A stretch of 13,971 bases of DNA from Lentimicrobiaceae bacterium. GTDB taxonomy: Bacteria > Bacteroidota > Bacteroidia > Bacteroidales > JALOCA01. The number at the start of each line of letters is the position of its first letter. The first letter of the stretch is position 1. The stretch covers positions 1 to 13,971 of the forward strand of contig JALOCA010000056.1 in the NCBI GenBank assembly GCA_023227965.1, in the 5' to 3' direction. A model generated the notes under the pieces. That model was not told the DNA's origin and did not search any database. It saw only the letters and a program-made list of their open reading frames with translations. Below are positions 1 through 8,267 of this stretch, in pieces. Both the position numbers and the translations under genes were made by a program.

Positions 1-2
1 AC

Positions 3-1019
3 AGGGAATTAGCCGATCATATTTCAATTAATGGATTGCAGGGGACTGCTAACCGCTATTTCGAAGATTTTATGGATTATACTCCCATGTCAAAACCATG
101 GAATGTTTGCCGTTTCATTCGCTCCCTTATCGAAGATCTTTCGCCGGAACTCATTATAGAACCTGTGATAGATGACCGGATGCATGTCGTATCGTGGATT
201 GGCAATAAAGAATATTCAAATAAAATTGAAGCAGGGTTAATGCTAAAAGATGATTATTGGTATCGTTTTCTTTTTGTCGATGGGGGAGATTGCACTTGTC
301 AGAACGATAAGATGAAAAAGGATATTCTGAATTCTCATACCTATTTTCGATGGCAAAAATATGGAAGTTTATATGGCATTAGCCGGTATTCTATGGTTTT
401 TCTTTCCGGAGGGGATGGCTCTGCTCATGATGTTTTCCTTCGGATATTTCGCACCATGTATGCCCGTATGGTAGAAATTTCGCTTATACAACGTGCTTCT
501 ATCCTTAAATTTTCTGATGAAGTAACCCACCTGAGTGGGTTAAAGGAGATCAAATCTTCTGAATTGGCCGAATTGATCAGCGATTTCTATAGGGAATACA
601 TCCGATTTGTTAACCAGATTTACTTCCGTGAAATCACGGCGCAGGAGCAGGGTATTGAAATGTATGATCTCATTCAGAAAAGGATGAAAATTGAAGAACA
701 AGTAAAAGACCTGGATAATGAGATAGGCGAACTGCACCATTATGCAACACTCCTCGACAATAAAGAACAAAATCGCCGAATGACTGCAATAACCATTCTT
801 GGAGCAATTTTCTTACCTGCAACCCTACTGGTTGGATTGTTTGGAATAAATACCATGCCTGAAAATATTCCTGAGTACTTGTTTGGAGGAGATTTTTACT
901 GGCCTTTTTGGATAAGCATTGCGATTATCATAGTGATGACAGGTACTGTAATTTGGATTATTAATAAAAGATGGAAGCTTGATATTAGAGAATTCTTTAA
1001 AACTACAAAAACCATATAA
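3..1019 (+). CDS. corA: CorA-like membrane effector of a type III-B CRISPR system (5' end cut by window)
   Basis: The frame is open from base 3, so the gene begins before the window. A TTG at 36 lies in frame, but coding-like sequence continues upstream of it, so it is unlikely to be the start. The 338 visible codons give a soluble domain, then a long charged helix (about 660-780), then two membrane segments (about 781-840 and 900-965) and a short basic tail. This is the CorA layout. The family's GMN pore motif appears as G-I-N at 843-851, followed by T-M-P-E. CorA proteins normally carry Mg2+, but cmr1 starts 2 bases after this stop, which marks it as the CRISPR-associated CorA type. In the studied Bacteroides system such a CorA is activated by SAM-AMP made by Cas10. 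That role is inferred here from context. Confidence 0.88.
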   Translation, partial: RELADHISINGLQGTANRYFEDFMDYTPMSKPWNVCRFIRSLIEDLSPELIIEPVIDDRMHVVSWIGNKEYSNKIEAGLMLKDDYWYRFLFVDGGDCTCQNDKMKKDILNSHTYFRWQKYGSLYGISRYSMVFLSGGDGSAHDVFLRIFRTMYARMVEISLIQRASILKFSDEVTHLSGLKEIKSSELAELISDFYREYIRFVNQIYFREITAQEQGIEMYDLIQKRMKIEEQVKDLDNEIGELHHYATLLDNKEQNRRMTAITILGAIFLPATLLVGLFGINTMPENIPEYLFGGDFYWPFWISIAIIIVMTGTVIWIINKRWKLDIREFFKTTKTI

Positions 1020-1021
1020 TT

Positions 1022-2284
1022 ATGTATAAACTCACATTTACACTCAAACAACACACCCCGCTGATCCATTTCCAGCACGACCAGGATGGGGCTACTCTCC
1101 GTGCCACGGAAGTAAAACCGAAGCTGGATAAGTTTATTATGGAGAAACTTTTGAAGGGAGAGGGCAAGTCTCCCGGAAAGGGTTACGATGAATACCGAAT
1201 TGTAAATGATAAAGAAGAATATTTTGATGTTGGAAAATCTTTTCTCGAATACGCAAAACACCATAAAATTGAATGGAAAGAATGGCTGATCGGAAAAGGG
1301 GAACATCCGGCTTTGGATTATAAAATTTTAATTCTTTCTAAAGATAAACATCCTGATAAAATCTATGATATTAAATTGATAACAGAGGCAGATAAAGTTG
1401 CTATTACTTCAAAAAGCATATTGTTCTCATTAAGAAGTTTCCAAGAAAATATTGTCAAATTAATAAATGAAAATATTGATGAATTTTTTGTCATTTCATG
1501 CTTTGGTAATAGACAAAACAAAGGTTGGGGCGATTTTTTACCAGAAAGTTTGAATAGTCTTGACAAATTTGAAGATGTTCTTATAAAAAGTGGAAAAGCA
1601 ATCTTTAAAAGCAACAGAACCTTTAATACATTCAATGATGAAACATATAGCCAATTGATGAGGAATTGGAGAATACTAAAGAGTGGAAATAACAATCCAT
1701 ATAAGAAATCTCTCCTCTTTCAATACATGTGTTTTGAAAAAAAGGCTAGATGGGAAAAAAGAAAAATAAAGAAAGCCATTAATGAAGATGATATAAATTT
1801 CCCAGAAGGTCTTTTAAATACAAATGGTTTCTATCCTATAGATTGTGTAGAGTATCCAAATGATTCAGATTATTTCGATTGGAACGATAATCCTGATGTG
1901 AATTATCCATACCGTTTTATTAGGATTTTACTGGGACTACCAGAGCATTTCGAATTCAGGACTAATGTTGACAGCATAGTCTATCAAGTAATAATGGAAT
2001 CGAATAATGACATAGAAAGATTCAAAGCTCCAATTACTTTTAAATGGTTTAATAACCATATATATGCAATAGTAGAAGAAATCCCTGACTATATATTTTC
2101 AAAGAATTTTTCTTTTAAAGTTCACAAAAAAGAAAGACGAGGAAATAAATGGATAGCATTAAATGCACCCATACCAATAATCCCCAATGGATTAAATACT
2201 CCAAAATCATTTAATATGATTAGATTCCTTAATTTATATATTTCTCAAATTGGATTTTCTAAATTAAATTATGTAAAATCATGA
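1022..2284 (+). CDS. cmr1: Cmr1-like RAMP protein of the Cmr complex
   Basis: This 420-aa protein sits in the cmr1 position, between corA (2-base gap) and cas10 (ATGA overlap). The N-terminus has the RAMP pattern of a beta strand followed by T-P-L (residues 12-14) and a basic helix. A glycine-rich loop, N-K-G-W-G, lies at residues 166-170, as in RAMP RNA-binding folds. Cmr1 caps the 3' crRNA end of the Cmr backbone and helps bind target RNA. The sequence is divergent: the usual T-P-L-x-G-G start reads T-P-L-I-H-F. Base composition shifts within the gene. Two 60-base rows near the start have 25 and 29 G+C, while later rows (1381, 1741, 2221) have 18, 15 and 10. The name rests on position plus RAMP features, so a distinct Cmr1-like RAMP remains possible. 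Confidence 0.75.
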   Translation: MYKLTFTLKQHTPLIHFQHDQDGATLRATEVKPKLDKFIMEKLLKGEGKSPGKGYDEYRIVNDKEEYFDVGKSFLEYAKHHKIEWKEWLIGKGEHPALDYKILILSKDKHPDKIYDIKLITEADKVAITSKSILFSLRSFQENIVKLINENIDEFFVISCFGNRQNKGWGDFLPESLNSLDKFEDVLIKSGKAIFKSNRTFNTFNDETYSQLMRNWRILKSGNNNPYKKSLLFQYMCFEKKARWEKRKIKKAINEDDINFPEGLLNTNGFYPIDCVEYPNDSDYFDWNDNPDVNYPYRFIRILLGLPEHFEFRTNVDSIVYQVIMESNNDIERFKAPITFKWFNNHIYAIVEEIPDYIFSKNFSFKVHKKERRGNKWIALNAPIPIIPNGLNTPKSFNMIRFLNLYISQIGFSKLNYVKS

Positions 2285-3849
2285 CTAAATACCTCGCCCT
2301 TACCATAGGCCCAATTTACGAAACTTTTGCACAGGTTAAAAAAACACGTGCTGTTTGGGCTGCCAGCTACTTTTTTAGCTGGTTTATGAAAGAACTTACA
2401 ATACAAACGAATAAAGACGGTTTTAAAATTCTGATGCCTGCCTTGAACGGGGATCAGGTAACTTTCGACAGTCAATACGGTTCGGGTTTGTATGCCGATA
2501 GGATTTATTTTGAGCCATCCGGTAAAACCAAGGCCGATCTGGAGAATATTGTCAAAAATATTATAGCTGGTATTGCCAAAGAAATTGATCCAACACGAAA
2601 AGAATTGGTTGAGAATTACCTGAAGCAATATCTGAATATTCATATTATGGAAGTTGACATCTCCGAAAAAGGGAAAGTGTTGAAAACCATGAACGACCTT
2701 CTCGATCAAAAAGAGCTGATGCAAAACTATGTCTTTGAGATCAGCGAAAATCACCTTATCAATTATCTGGAAGAAAAAGCAAAAGACGGTTTTTTGGCAT
2801 TGGCTGCATTTGGAGAAAACTACAAAGAGAGAAATTTCAGGTCTGTTTCCGAAATTGCAACTTCCACATTATACCGAAGTGGTGAAAAAACTAAATATAT
2901 AAAAGCTTTACGCGATGATTTTAAAAGTGAAGATACCGATTTAATAAAAGAATTGGAAGAGCAGAAATTTGATATTTTCCCATACCACAAGTATTACGCG
3001 GTAATGTATGCTGATGGAGATAACATAGGAGCCCTTTTGAAAGCAGTTTCTGACGATTTTGACAAACTAAAGGGCTTTTCAAAGCAGCTTTTTGAATTTG
3101 GACAATATGCTGAAAAAATAATTGCCGACTATGGGGGAAATGGAATTTACCTGGGCGGTGAAGATATACTGGCTTTTCTTCCGGTTGCCTGTATCAATCA
3201 AGGTAAAACAGAAACCAACACCATTTTCCAACTAATCCACGACTTGGATGTGTGTTTTGGGAATACTATTGGTGCTTATGCAAAAGAAAACAAAGTTGAA
3301 CCGCCAACCCTTTCCTATGGGATAATGATTTCCTATATCAAGCATCCCCTTAAAGAAGCGATGCTCATAGCCCATGAATTAATGGAAAATGTTGCAAAGA
3401 AAACACCCTACAAGAACTCTGTTGCTTTACGCCTGCAAAAACACAGCGGACAACACATGGATTGTTGCATCGAAAAAGCGAAAACCTGTAGTTGGAGCTA
3501 TATCAAAGAGCTGGTTAAGGCATATAGCATAAATATCAACGATGAAAAGAAAACAGAAAGAAAAGCCAATGCCGATTTATTAAGCGGGCTTATCCACCGG
3601 TTTAAAGACGATATGTATTTTGAGGTTTTTTCAATTGCGGCAAGAGGGAACCGGCTGGAACCTTTTTTTGAAAACTTTTTTGACGAAAAAATCCACAGAG
3701 GTGATGATAACCCTAAAAATATTTTTCTAAAAAAGGTAAGGGAACTTTCGAAAAAAGTATTTAACGATTACCCTGATAATCAAAAATGCAGGGATATCAT
3801 TTTTACTGTACTACGTTACATCCATTTTATTAATGCTGAAAAAGAATAA
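2281..3849 (+). CDS. cmr2: Cas10/Cmr2, signal-synthesising large subunit without HD domain
   Basis: This is a 522-aa Cas10. It begins directly with the first palm (T-I-G-P-I at residues 8-12, then K-K-T-R and W-A-A-S-Y), a pattern usually preceded by an HD nuclease domain in longer Cmr2 proteins. No HD domain is present, so DNA cutting by this subunit is not expected. The second palm has Y-A-D-G-D-N at 243-248 (metal-binding Asp245 and Asp247) and G-G-E-D at 292-295 in place of the usual GGDD. The C-terminal part (about 380-522) is helical. On target RNA binding, Cas10 makes a nucleotide second messenger. HD-less Cas10 next to CorA is the arrangement known to make SAM-AMP from ATP and S-adenosylmethionine; the product here is inferred. 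The start overlaps the cmr1 stop as ATGA. Confidence 0.95.
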   Translation: MTKYLALTIGPIYETFAQVKKTRAVWAASYFFSWFMKELTIQTNKDGFKILMPALNGDQVTFDSQYGSGLYADRIYFEPSGKTKADLENIVKNIIAGIAKEIDPTRKELVENYLKQYLNIHIMEVDISEKGKVLKTMNDLLDQKELMQNYVFEISENHLINYLEEKAKDGFLALAAFGENYKERNFRSVSEIATSTLYRSGEKTKYIKALRDDFKSEDTDLIKELEEQKFDIFPYHKYYAVMYADGDNIGALLKAVSDDFDKLKGFSKQLFEFGQYAEKIIADYGGNGIYLGGEDILAFLPVACINQGKTETNTIFQLIHDLDVCFGNTIGAYAKENKVEPPTLSYGIMISYIKHPLKEAMLIAHELMENVAKKTPYKNSVALRLQKHSGQHMDCCIEKAKTCSWSYIKELVKAYSININDEKKTERKANADLLSGLIHRFKDDMYFEVFSIAARGNRLEPFFENFFDEKIHRGDDNPKNIFLKKVRELSKKVFNDYPDNQKCRDIIFTVLRYIHFINAEKE

Positions 3850-3853
3850 TGTT

Positions 3854-4912
3854 ATGGCAAATTACCAGATAAAGCTCACCCCTATTGATACCTTTTTCTT
3901 TGGCGGTGAAAAACATATAGAAAAAAACGGGAAAATCGAAACCAATTATTTCGTAGAATCAAACCTTTACCCACAACAAACTACTTTATTGGGTTTGTTG
4001 CGGTATTATTTGCTGCTGAAAAATAATATTGTTTTTGATGGCAAAAAAATAACTGATAAAATAGAAGCAGCAAGGATTATCGGAGATTCGAGTTTTGATT
4101 ATAACACCCCACCTCAAGACTATGGCAAAATTAAATCAATAAGTCCTTTGTATTTTCATGGAGATAATCAATGCTTTTTCTATGCACCCTTGGATGTTGA
4201 TTTCAAGATGACTAATTTTCAATTATCCAAAATGAAAGATGGAAATGATACAAATTACAATGCAAAAGATTTCTACTATGATATTTGCCAACAGGTGATT
4301 TCGGATAAGGGTGATAAAAAAAAGCTATCAGTAATTATCGAAGATGCTATGCAGGTAGGCAATGAGAAAGCAGCAAAAGGAGAATCGAAAGAAGATAAAT
4401 TTTACAAACAAAATTCTAAACGGATGAAATCCGGCTGGTGCTTTTGTTTTGACGCGGAAATTGCCGATAATGCCGGGATTCCTCAAAACGATGCGCTTTT
4501 TATTCCCTTTGGCGGTGAAAAATCATTCTTTAAAATGGAAGTTGATAAAAAGGATCCGGTTGCATTTACCCCACCTAAAAATTTTGTGAGGAATAAATCC
4601 TATATCCTTTGTATTAGCGACTGTTTTGTTGATCCCGGATTTCTTGAAAAATCAGAACTTTCCGTTAATCGCTATGTGAGCTTCCGAAACCTGAAAAGCA
4701 AAGTAAAAGGAACGGAAAAATATAGCGGGTTATCGAAGAATGATCCCGAACAATTAAGCCGTAGCGACCGCTTTAACCTTCTGCAACGCGGATCAATCTT
4801 GTATTTTGACAGCAATGAGAAACTTGAAGAAGTTGCTGAAATAATTCAGTCAAAAGAAAACACACATTGTAAAACCATCGGATTCAATCATATTATAACT
4901 ATAAAAAATTAA
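3854..4912 (+). CDS. cmr3: Cmr3, crRNA 5'-tag-binding RAMP
   Basis: This is a RAMP protein of 352 aa from the chosen start. ATG at 3854 lies 4 bases after the cmr2 stop and gives a typical Cmr3 N-terminus, with I-x-L-x-P-I-D at residues 6-12 and then F-F-F-G-G (14-18). An in-frame ATG at 3833 would add seven residues and overlap cmr2 by 17 bases, so it is possible but less likely. L-Y-P-Q-Q-T-T-L-L-G (38-47) matches the family's F-P-x-x-x-T-L-x-G signature. Cmr3 pairs with Cas10 at the foot of the complex and binds the 8-nt crRNA tag. The gene is part of the tight cmr operon and moderately AT-rich. Confidence 0.92.
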   Translation: MANYQIKLTPIDTFFFGGEKHIEKNGKIETNYFVESNLYPQQTTLLGLLRYYLLLKNNIVFDGKKITDKIEAARIIGDSSFDYNTPPQDYGKIKSISPLYFHGDNQCFFYAPLDVDFKMTNFQLSKMKDGNDTNYNAKDFYYDICQQVISDKGDKKKLSVIIEDAMQVGNEKAAKGESKEDKFYKQNSKRMKSGWCFCFDAEIADNAGIPQNDALFIPFGGEKSFFKMEVDKKDPVAFTPPKNFVRNKSYILCISDCFVDPGFLEKSELSVNRYVSFRNLKSKVKGTEKYSGLSKNDPEQLSRSDRFNLLQRGSILYFDSNEKLEEVAEIIQSKENTHCKTIGFNHIITIKN

Positions 4913-4916
4913 CAAA

Positions 4917-5732
4917 ATGAAACACGTATTTGAAGCATATTTTATCCAGTGCATTACCAATATGCATGTGGGAAGTGGCGATGCCAATTATGGAGTAGTT
5001 GACAAATTGGTTCAACGCGACACTGTTACCGGGTTTCCAACCATTCATCCTTCAAGCCTGAAAGGGGCATTAAGGGAACATTTTGAACAGCAACCTAATT
5101 GGAATAAAGGTTCTGATAATATTAACAAAATTTTTGGCAAAGAAGCAATAGGCGGTACCGACAGCGAAACAGGTGAATACAAATTCTTGGGTGCCGATAT
5201 GGTTTCGTTACCAGTTCGCTGCAATTTTGAGCAGTATGTGCTTGCTGTCAATAAAAAACAGATAGAGGAACTCAACCAGAAATCAAAATTGCTGACAACG
5301 AAAGAAATTTTCAAGCTACCTGCTGATGCTTCCAACAAGTTCTTTTATCAGCCGGGTCAACCTGGATATGATTTGTATGCCGAAGATATTAAAATTGAAA
5401 ACAGCCACAAAGTTGCACATTCTCCTTTGCTTCAGGCAACATCAAATCTATCGGGCTTCGATACCAAATACGCTACCTTCGACAATGAATCTTTTAAAGC
5501 CATTACCGCGAATTTGCCGGTTATTGCCCGTAATTGCATAGAAGACGGCACGAGCGACAACTTATGGTACGAAGAAGTGGTTCCTCACCAAAGTGTGTTC
5601 CTTACTTTTATAGCTACTACCAGTACTTTAAAAACAGAATTCGAACAAATCCTTTCTGATGGCATTGTTCAAATTGGAGGGAATGCTACCATTGGTTATG
5701 GTTTATGTAAGTTTTATAAGATCACCCTTTAA
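4917..5732 (+). CDS. cmr4: Cmr4, backbone subunit and target-RNA nuclease
   Basis: This 271-aa Cas7-family protein forms the repeated backbone of the Cmr filament and cuts bound target RNA at 6-nt intervals. The N-terminus has the Cmr4 signature: H-V-G-S-G at residues 17-21, V-V-D at 27-29, then Q-R-D (33-35), T-G-F-P (38-41) and S-S-L-K-G (46-50). Asp29 aligns with the catalytic aspartate of characterised Cmr4 proteins, so cleavage should be intact. A C-terminal glycine-rich loop (G-G-N-A-T-I-G-Y-G, 254-262) completes the RAMP fold. It begins 4 bases after the cmr3 stop and is followed by cmr5 after 10 bases. Confidence 0.96.
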   Translation: MKHVFEAYFIQCITNMHVGSGDANYGVVDKLVQRDTVTGFPTIHPSSLKGALREHFEQQPNWNKGSDNINKIFGKEAIGGTDSETGEYKFLGADMVSLPVRCNFEQYVLAVNKKQIEELNQKSKLLTTKEIFKLPADASNKFFYQPGQPGYDLYAEDIKIENSHKVAHSPLLQATSNLSGFDTKYATFDNESFKAITANLPVIARNCIEDGTSDNLWYEEVVPHQSVFLTFIATTSTLKTEFEQILSDGIVQIGGNATIGYGLCKFYKITL

Positions 5733-5742
5733 ATAATAAACC

Positions 5743-6141
5743 ATGAAAAGGATACAAAACATGATACCCGATGCCATTCAGGCATGTCATGAGATATTAC
5801 TCGATAACGGAAGAAAAACAGCCATTGACAGAGAATTCAATGGTTATATTTCTTCTTTTGGTGCTTCTGTTATCTCAGCCGGATTACTGCCCAGTATTAT
5901 TTTTTATTCACAGAAGGGCGATAGTGCCACTGACCGTCCCAAAATAATTCTTTGCATACAGAATATTCTGAGAAAGCATGGTTATTCGAATTTAAATCTT
6001 CTGGATAAGGTAAGAACACTTTTTACAGGTAATACAAATCAGGCAGAGATCAGCTTACTTACCGATAAAATATTTGATGCAGCCATAGCCCTGAAACTGG
6101 CAATACGTACTTTCCCGAAATCCAAAAAAGAACAGCTATGA
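5743..6141 (+). CDS. cmr5: Cmr5, small helical subunit
   Basis: This 132-aa all-helical protein is of normal Cmr5 length. The family pattern is visible around residues 36-54: an I-S-S-F-G-A stretch, then a hydrophobic helix with G-L-L-P and F-Y-S. Cmr5 lines the groove of the Cmr complex opposite the Cmr4 backbone and supports target RNA binding; it has no catalytic residues. The start follows cmr4 by 10 bases, and the stop overlaps the cmr6 start as ATGA, which suggests translational coupling. Confidence 0.94.
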   Translation: MKRIQNMIPDAIQACHEILLDNGRKTAIDREFNGYISSFGASVISAGLLPSIIFYSQKGDSATDRPKIILCIQNILRKHGYSNLNLLDKVRTLFTGNTNQAEISLLTDKIFDAAIALKLAIRTFPKSKKEQL

Positions 6142-7064
6142 GTACATGGGATCAATACCGGGCTCCTAATCTCGGTTTGCTTTTTTACAAACAGATTTAC
6201 AAAGAATCCGGTATTAAAACAGAACTGAAACATGAAGATAATGAACTGGTCATCAAAGTTACCAAAGATGGCAAACCCAACCCTTTTGATGGGTTTTACA
6301 AAGATTTGTATTCAAAACCCCTGAATGCTTTTACAAAAGTGGATAACCCTGCGGCAACAACAGTTTTTAAGCTTACGACCACTTACCCTGGATTACTGAC
6401 AGGTAGCGGCTATGCACATGATACGGGTGCCACGGGCGATTTTAAAATCGGATTCTTTTTTGATCATACCACCGGGTTGCCTGTAATACCCGGCAGCTCG
6501 GTTAAAGGGGTTTGCCGTAGCATTTTCGAAGTTGATGTTGATAAAAATGCCCGAAACCCAAAAAACTTTACGGGTAATAAATCCGTACAGTCTGTCAGGT
6601 TTATTTTTAACGAGATTCTTGAAAGATATAAAAACGTTCCTGATTTTGAACACAAAGCTGTGATTGAGAATATCCTTAATGAATTACCAGAAAATGAACC
6701 AAGTTCAATTGATAAGCTAAAATCATTAGTCAAAAGTATATTCGGTGAAGATAAAGTGAAGGGCAGTGATATCTTCTTTGATGCTGCACTGGATATTCAA
6801 CAAAATAATTCAAGACCCTTTCTTGCCAATGATTTTATCACCCCACACAAGCATAAATCAAGAAGAGAACTTGACCCATTTACCAATCCCAATCCTATAC
6901 AATTTCTTAAAGTTAGATCCGAAATACCGTTTAAATTTAGATTTATTTTTACGAATACGGATGAATGGACAAAAGAAATAAAAAAAATATTTTTTGAGCA
7001 AGTTCTGTTGACCCTCGGCATCGGTGCCAAAACCAACGTCGGCTATGGACAGTTTGAACCCTGA
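6138..7064 (+). CDS. cmr6: Cmr6, RAMP subunit at the head of the Cmr complex
   Basis: This 308-aa RAMP protein follows cmr5 with an ATGA overlap. Family features are G-S-G-Y-A-H at residues 89-94, the core signature L-P-V-I-P-G-S-S-V-K-G at 114-124, and a C-terminal glycine-rich loop (G-I-G-A-K-T-N-V-G-Y-G) near 294-304. Cmr6 joins Cmr1 at the 3' end of the crRNA. It is the last gene of the compact cmr operon; the next gene is 138 bases away. The middle of the gene (about 6600-7000) is visibly more AT-rich than its start. Confidence 0.95.
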   Translation: MSTWDQYRAPNLGLLFYKQIYKESGIKTELKHEDNELVIKVTKDGKPNPFDGFYKDLYSKPLNAFTKVDNPAATTVFKLTTTYPGLLTGSGYAHDTGATGDFKIGFFFDHTTGLPVIPGSSVKGVCRSIFEVDVDKNARNPKNFTGNKSVQSVRFIFNEILERYKNVPDFEHKAVIENILNELPENEPSSIDKLKSLVKSIFGEDKVKGSDIFFDAALDIQQNNSRPFLANDFITPHKHKSRRELDPFTNPNPIQFLKVRSEIPFKFRFIFTNTDEWTKEIKKIFFEQVLLTLGIGAKTNVGYGQFEP

Positions 7065-7105
7065 TTCTTTCTTTTTTAATTTAAACCCGATAATTTATAA
7101 CATTA

Positions 7106-7130
7106 CTATGCAAAACATAGCTTGTTTTTC
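7106..7130 (+). terminator. Weak possible terminator after cmr6
   Basis: A short perfect inverted repeat (CTATG, loop CAAAA, CATAG, 7106-7120) is followed by a T-rich run at 7123-7129. The stem is short and AT-rich, so read-through is likely. The rest of the 7065-7202 gap shows nothing else that is convincing. Confidence 0.3.
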
Positions 7131-7202
7131 TTCCAATCCCTCCCGGTGGGAACACTCATTTAGTACGTTATTTTTTGTTTTTTTAACCTAAAACGGAAAA
7201 GT

Positions 7203-7676
7203 ATGGACAATAAAATTGATATCCAGATGACGCAGGAAGTCTATGATGAGGTGATGAAGGCTTTTGCCACCATTAAGGAGAAGATGCCTTTCCTGACCAA
7301 GCTTAGTAAAGAGGAAGTTGACAATCTGCTTATAATGGACGAACGCCGTAAGCCCTTTGTTGACAAAGCTCTTGAATATGCTACACGTATTCCCGATATT
7401 AATCCCGGTGCCGAATTACTTGCCCATGGTAAAAACGACAATCAGTTACATACCCAACTTACTACTTTGCTGCAGGAAGCTAACAGACTTTCGGAAATGA
7501 TCACCGACACTCGTCGTCTTGCCGGTGCCGAAGCTTTTGTTCTTGCCCGTTTCATTTACATGGATGCAAAGATGAAGCTGAAGATGAAAGTCCCCGGTAT
7601 GCAATCAATTGTTGACGACCTGGGTAGGCAATTTGATGCTCAGGGTAATTTTACTGCCAAACCAAAGGCAGAATAA
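7203..7676 (+). CDS. Helical protein of unknown function
   Basis: This 157-aa soluble protein has no signal peptide and no membrane segment. It looks mostly alpha-helical: an amphipathic N-terminal part (1-45), a basic-acidic stretch (46-60), a proline-containing linker (64-70), a helix (80-104), then A-G-A-E-A-F (107-112) and V-P-G-M-Q-S-I-V-D-D-L (130-140). From memory, the latter two motifs resemble a common Bacteroidetes family of about 150-aa hypothetical proteins, with a similar G-S-E-A-Y and V-P-G-A-K-x-I-Y-D-D-L ending. No catalytic motif is recognisable. It lies between the effector and adaptation modules, separated from cmr6 by 138 bases, and has its own likely terminator. It is probably a separate transcription unit, and a CRISPR role is not shown. 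Confidence 0.85.
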   Translation: MDNKIDIQMTQEVYDEVMKAFATIKEKMPFLTKLSKEEVDNLLIMDERRKPFVDKALEYATRIPDINPGAELLAHGKNDNQLHTQLTTLLQEANRLSEMITDTRRLAGAEAFVLARFIYMDAKMKLKMKVPGMQSIVDDLGRQFDAQGNFTAKPKAE

Positions 7677-7682
7677 ATTTGC

Positions 7683-7740
7683 TTGCCGGAGGCTGTTTTC
7701 TGTACCGGGAACGGAAAATCCTCCGGTAAACGATCTTTTT
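7683..7740 (+). terminator. Rho-independent-type terminator after the 157-aa gene
   Basis: The arms TTGCCGGAGG (7683-7692) and CCTCCGGTAA (7720-7729) pair over ten positions with one G-U pair. A run of five T follows at 7736-7740. The stem starts 6 bases after the stop codon. The 27-base loop is longer than usual. Confidence 0.5.
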
Positions 7741-7887
7741 GAAAAGCTTTATCGTTCTTTATTTGATTTTTACCTCCTATTTTGAAATATAATTTTCCCC
7801 TTTGTGGCAAAATTCCTTTTCCTCGATTGCAAAGCCTAAAACCGGATTCAGTATCTGTTAAAAGCCGAAAGCAATCAAGCCTTACCC

Positions 7888-8145
7888 GATAGAATATCCC
7901 GTAAAGCCGAATACATATCTAACAGATTTTGATAGCATATCGGCTTTCATAGGCTCGAATTCAACTTGGAGGCGATAGCATATCGGGTTCCGCTGGCTCT
8001 TGACCCATCCGGAGGCGATAGCATATCGGGTTCCGCTGGCTCTTGACCCATCCGGAGGCGATAGCATATCGGGTTCCGCTGGCTATTAACCCATCCGGAG
8101 GCGATAGCATATCGGCTTTCACTCGATATAATTCCACCTGGAGGC
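7888..8145. repeat. 43-bp tandem repeat array (six units, outer ones degenerate)
   Basis: Units begin exactly 43 bases apart at 7888, 7931, 7974, 8017, 8060 and 8103. Units 3 and 4 are identical and unit 5 differs at two positions. Units 2 and 6 share the head GATAGCATATCGGCTTTCA and diverge after it. Unit 1 is strongly degenerate. Every unit but the first begins with GATAGCATATCGG, containing the interrupted palindrome CGATA-GCA-TATCG when the preceding C is included. The period is not a multiple of three, so it does not encode a protein repeat. There are no variable spacers, so it is not a CRISPR array. A diverged head (GATGGCATACG) occurs again at 8173. The 7677-8267 gap has no gene. Confidence 0.9.
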
Positions 8146-8267
8146 TAACTACTCGCCTCTTCAGTTATGGGCGATGGCATACGTTTCAAACTTACGAAGA
8201 TGGTTTGAACAAAATTTTTAAATTAAATATAAAACTTTACATCATCGAATATTAAAATATTTTTATC

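Noticed and set aside
36..38. TTG at 36 as the corA start
   Set aside because: The frame stays open to base 3 with plausible coding sequence, so the start most likely lies outside the window.
2281..2600. An HD nuclease domain at the start of Cas10
   Set aside because: No histidine-aspartate pair is seen; the protein starts directly with the first palm pattern.
3833..3835. ATG at 3833 as the cmr3 start
   Set aside because: It overlaps cmr2 by 17 bases and adds residues not typical of Cmr3; ATG at 3854 gives the family N-terminus right after the cmr2 stop.
7888..8145. The 43-bp periodic array as a second CRISPR
   Set aside because: Units are near-identical along their whole length in the centre, with no unique spacers between constant repeats.
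8043..8255. A 70-codon open frame over the end of the 43-bp array
   Set aside because: The frame runs through non-coding tandem repeats of a period not divisible by three and resembles no protein.
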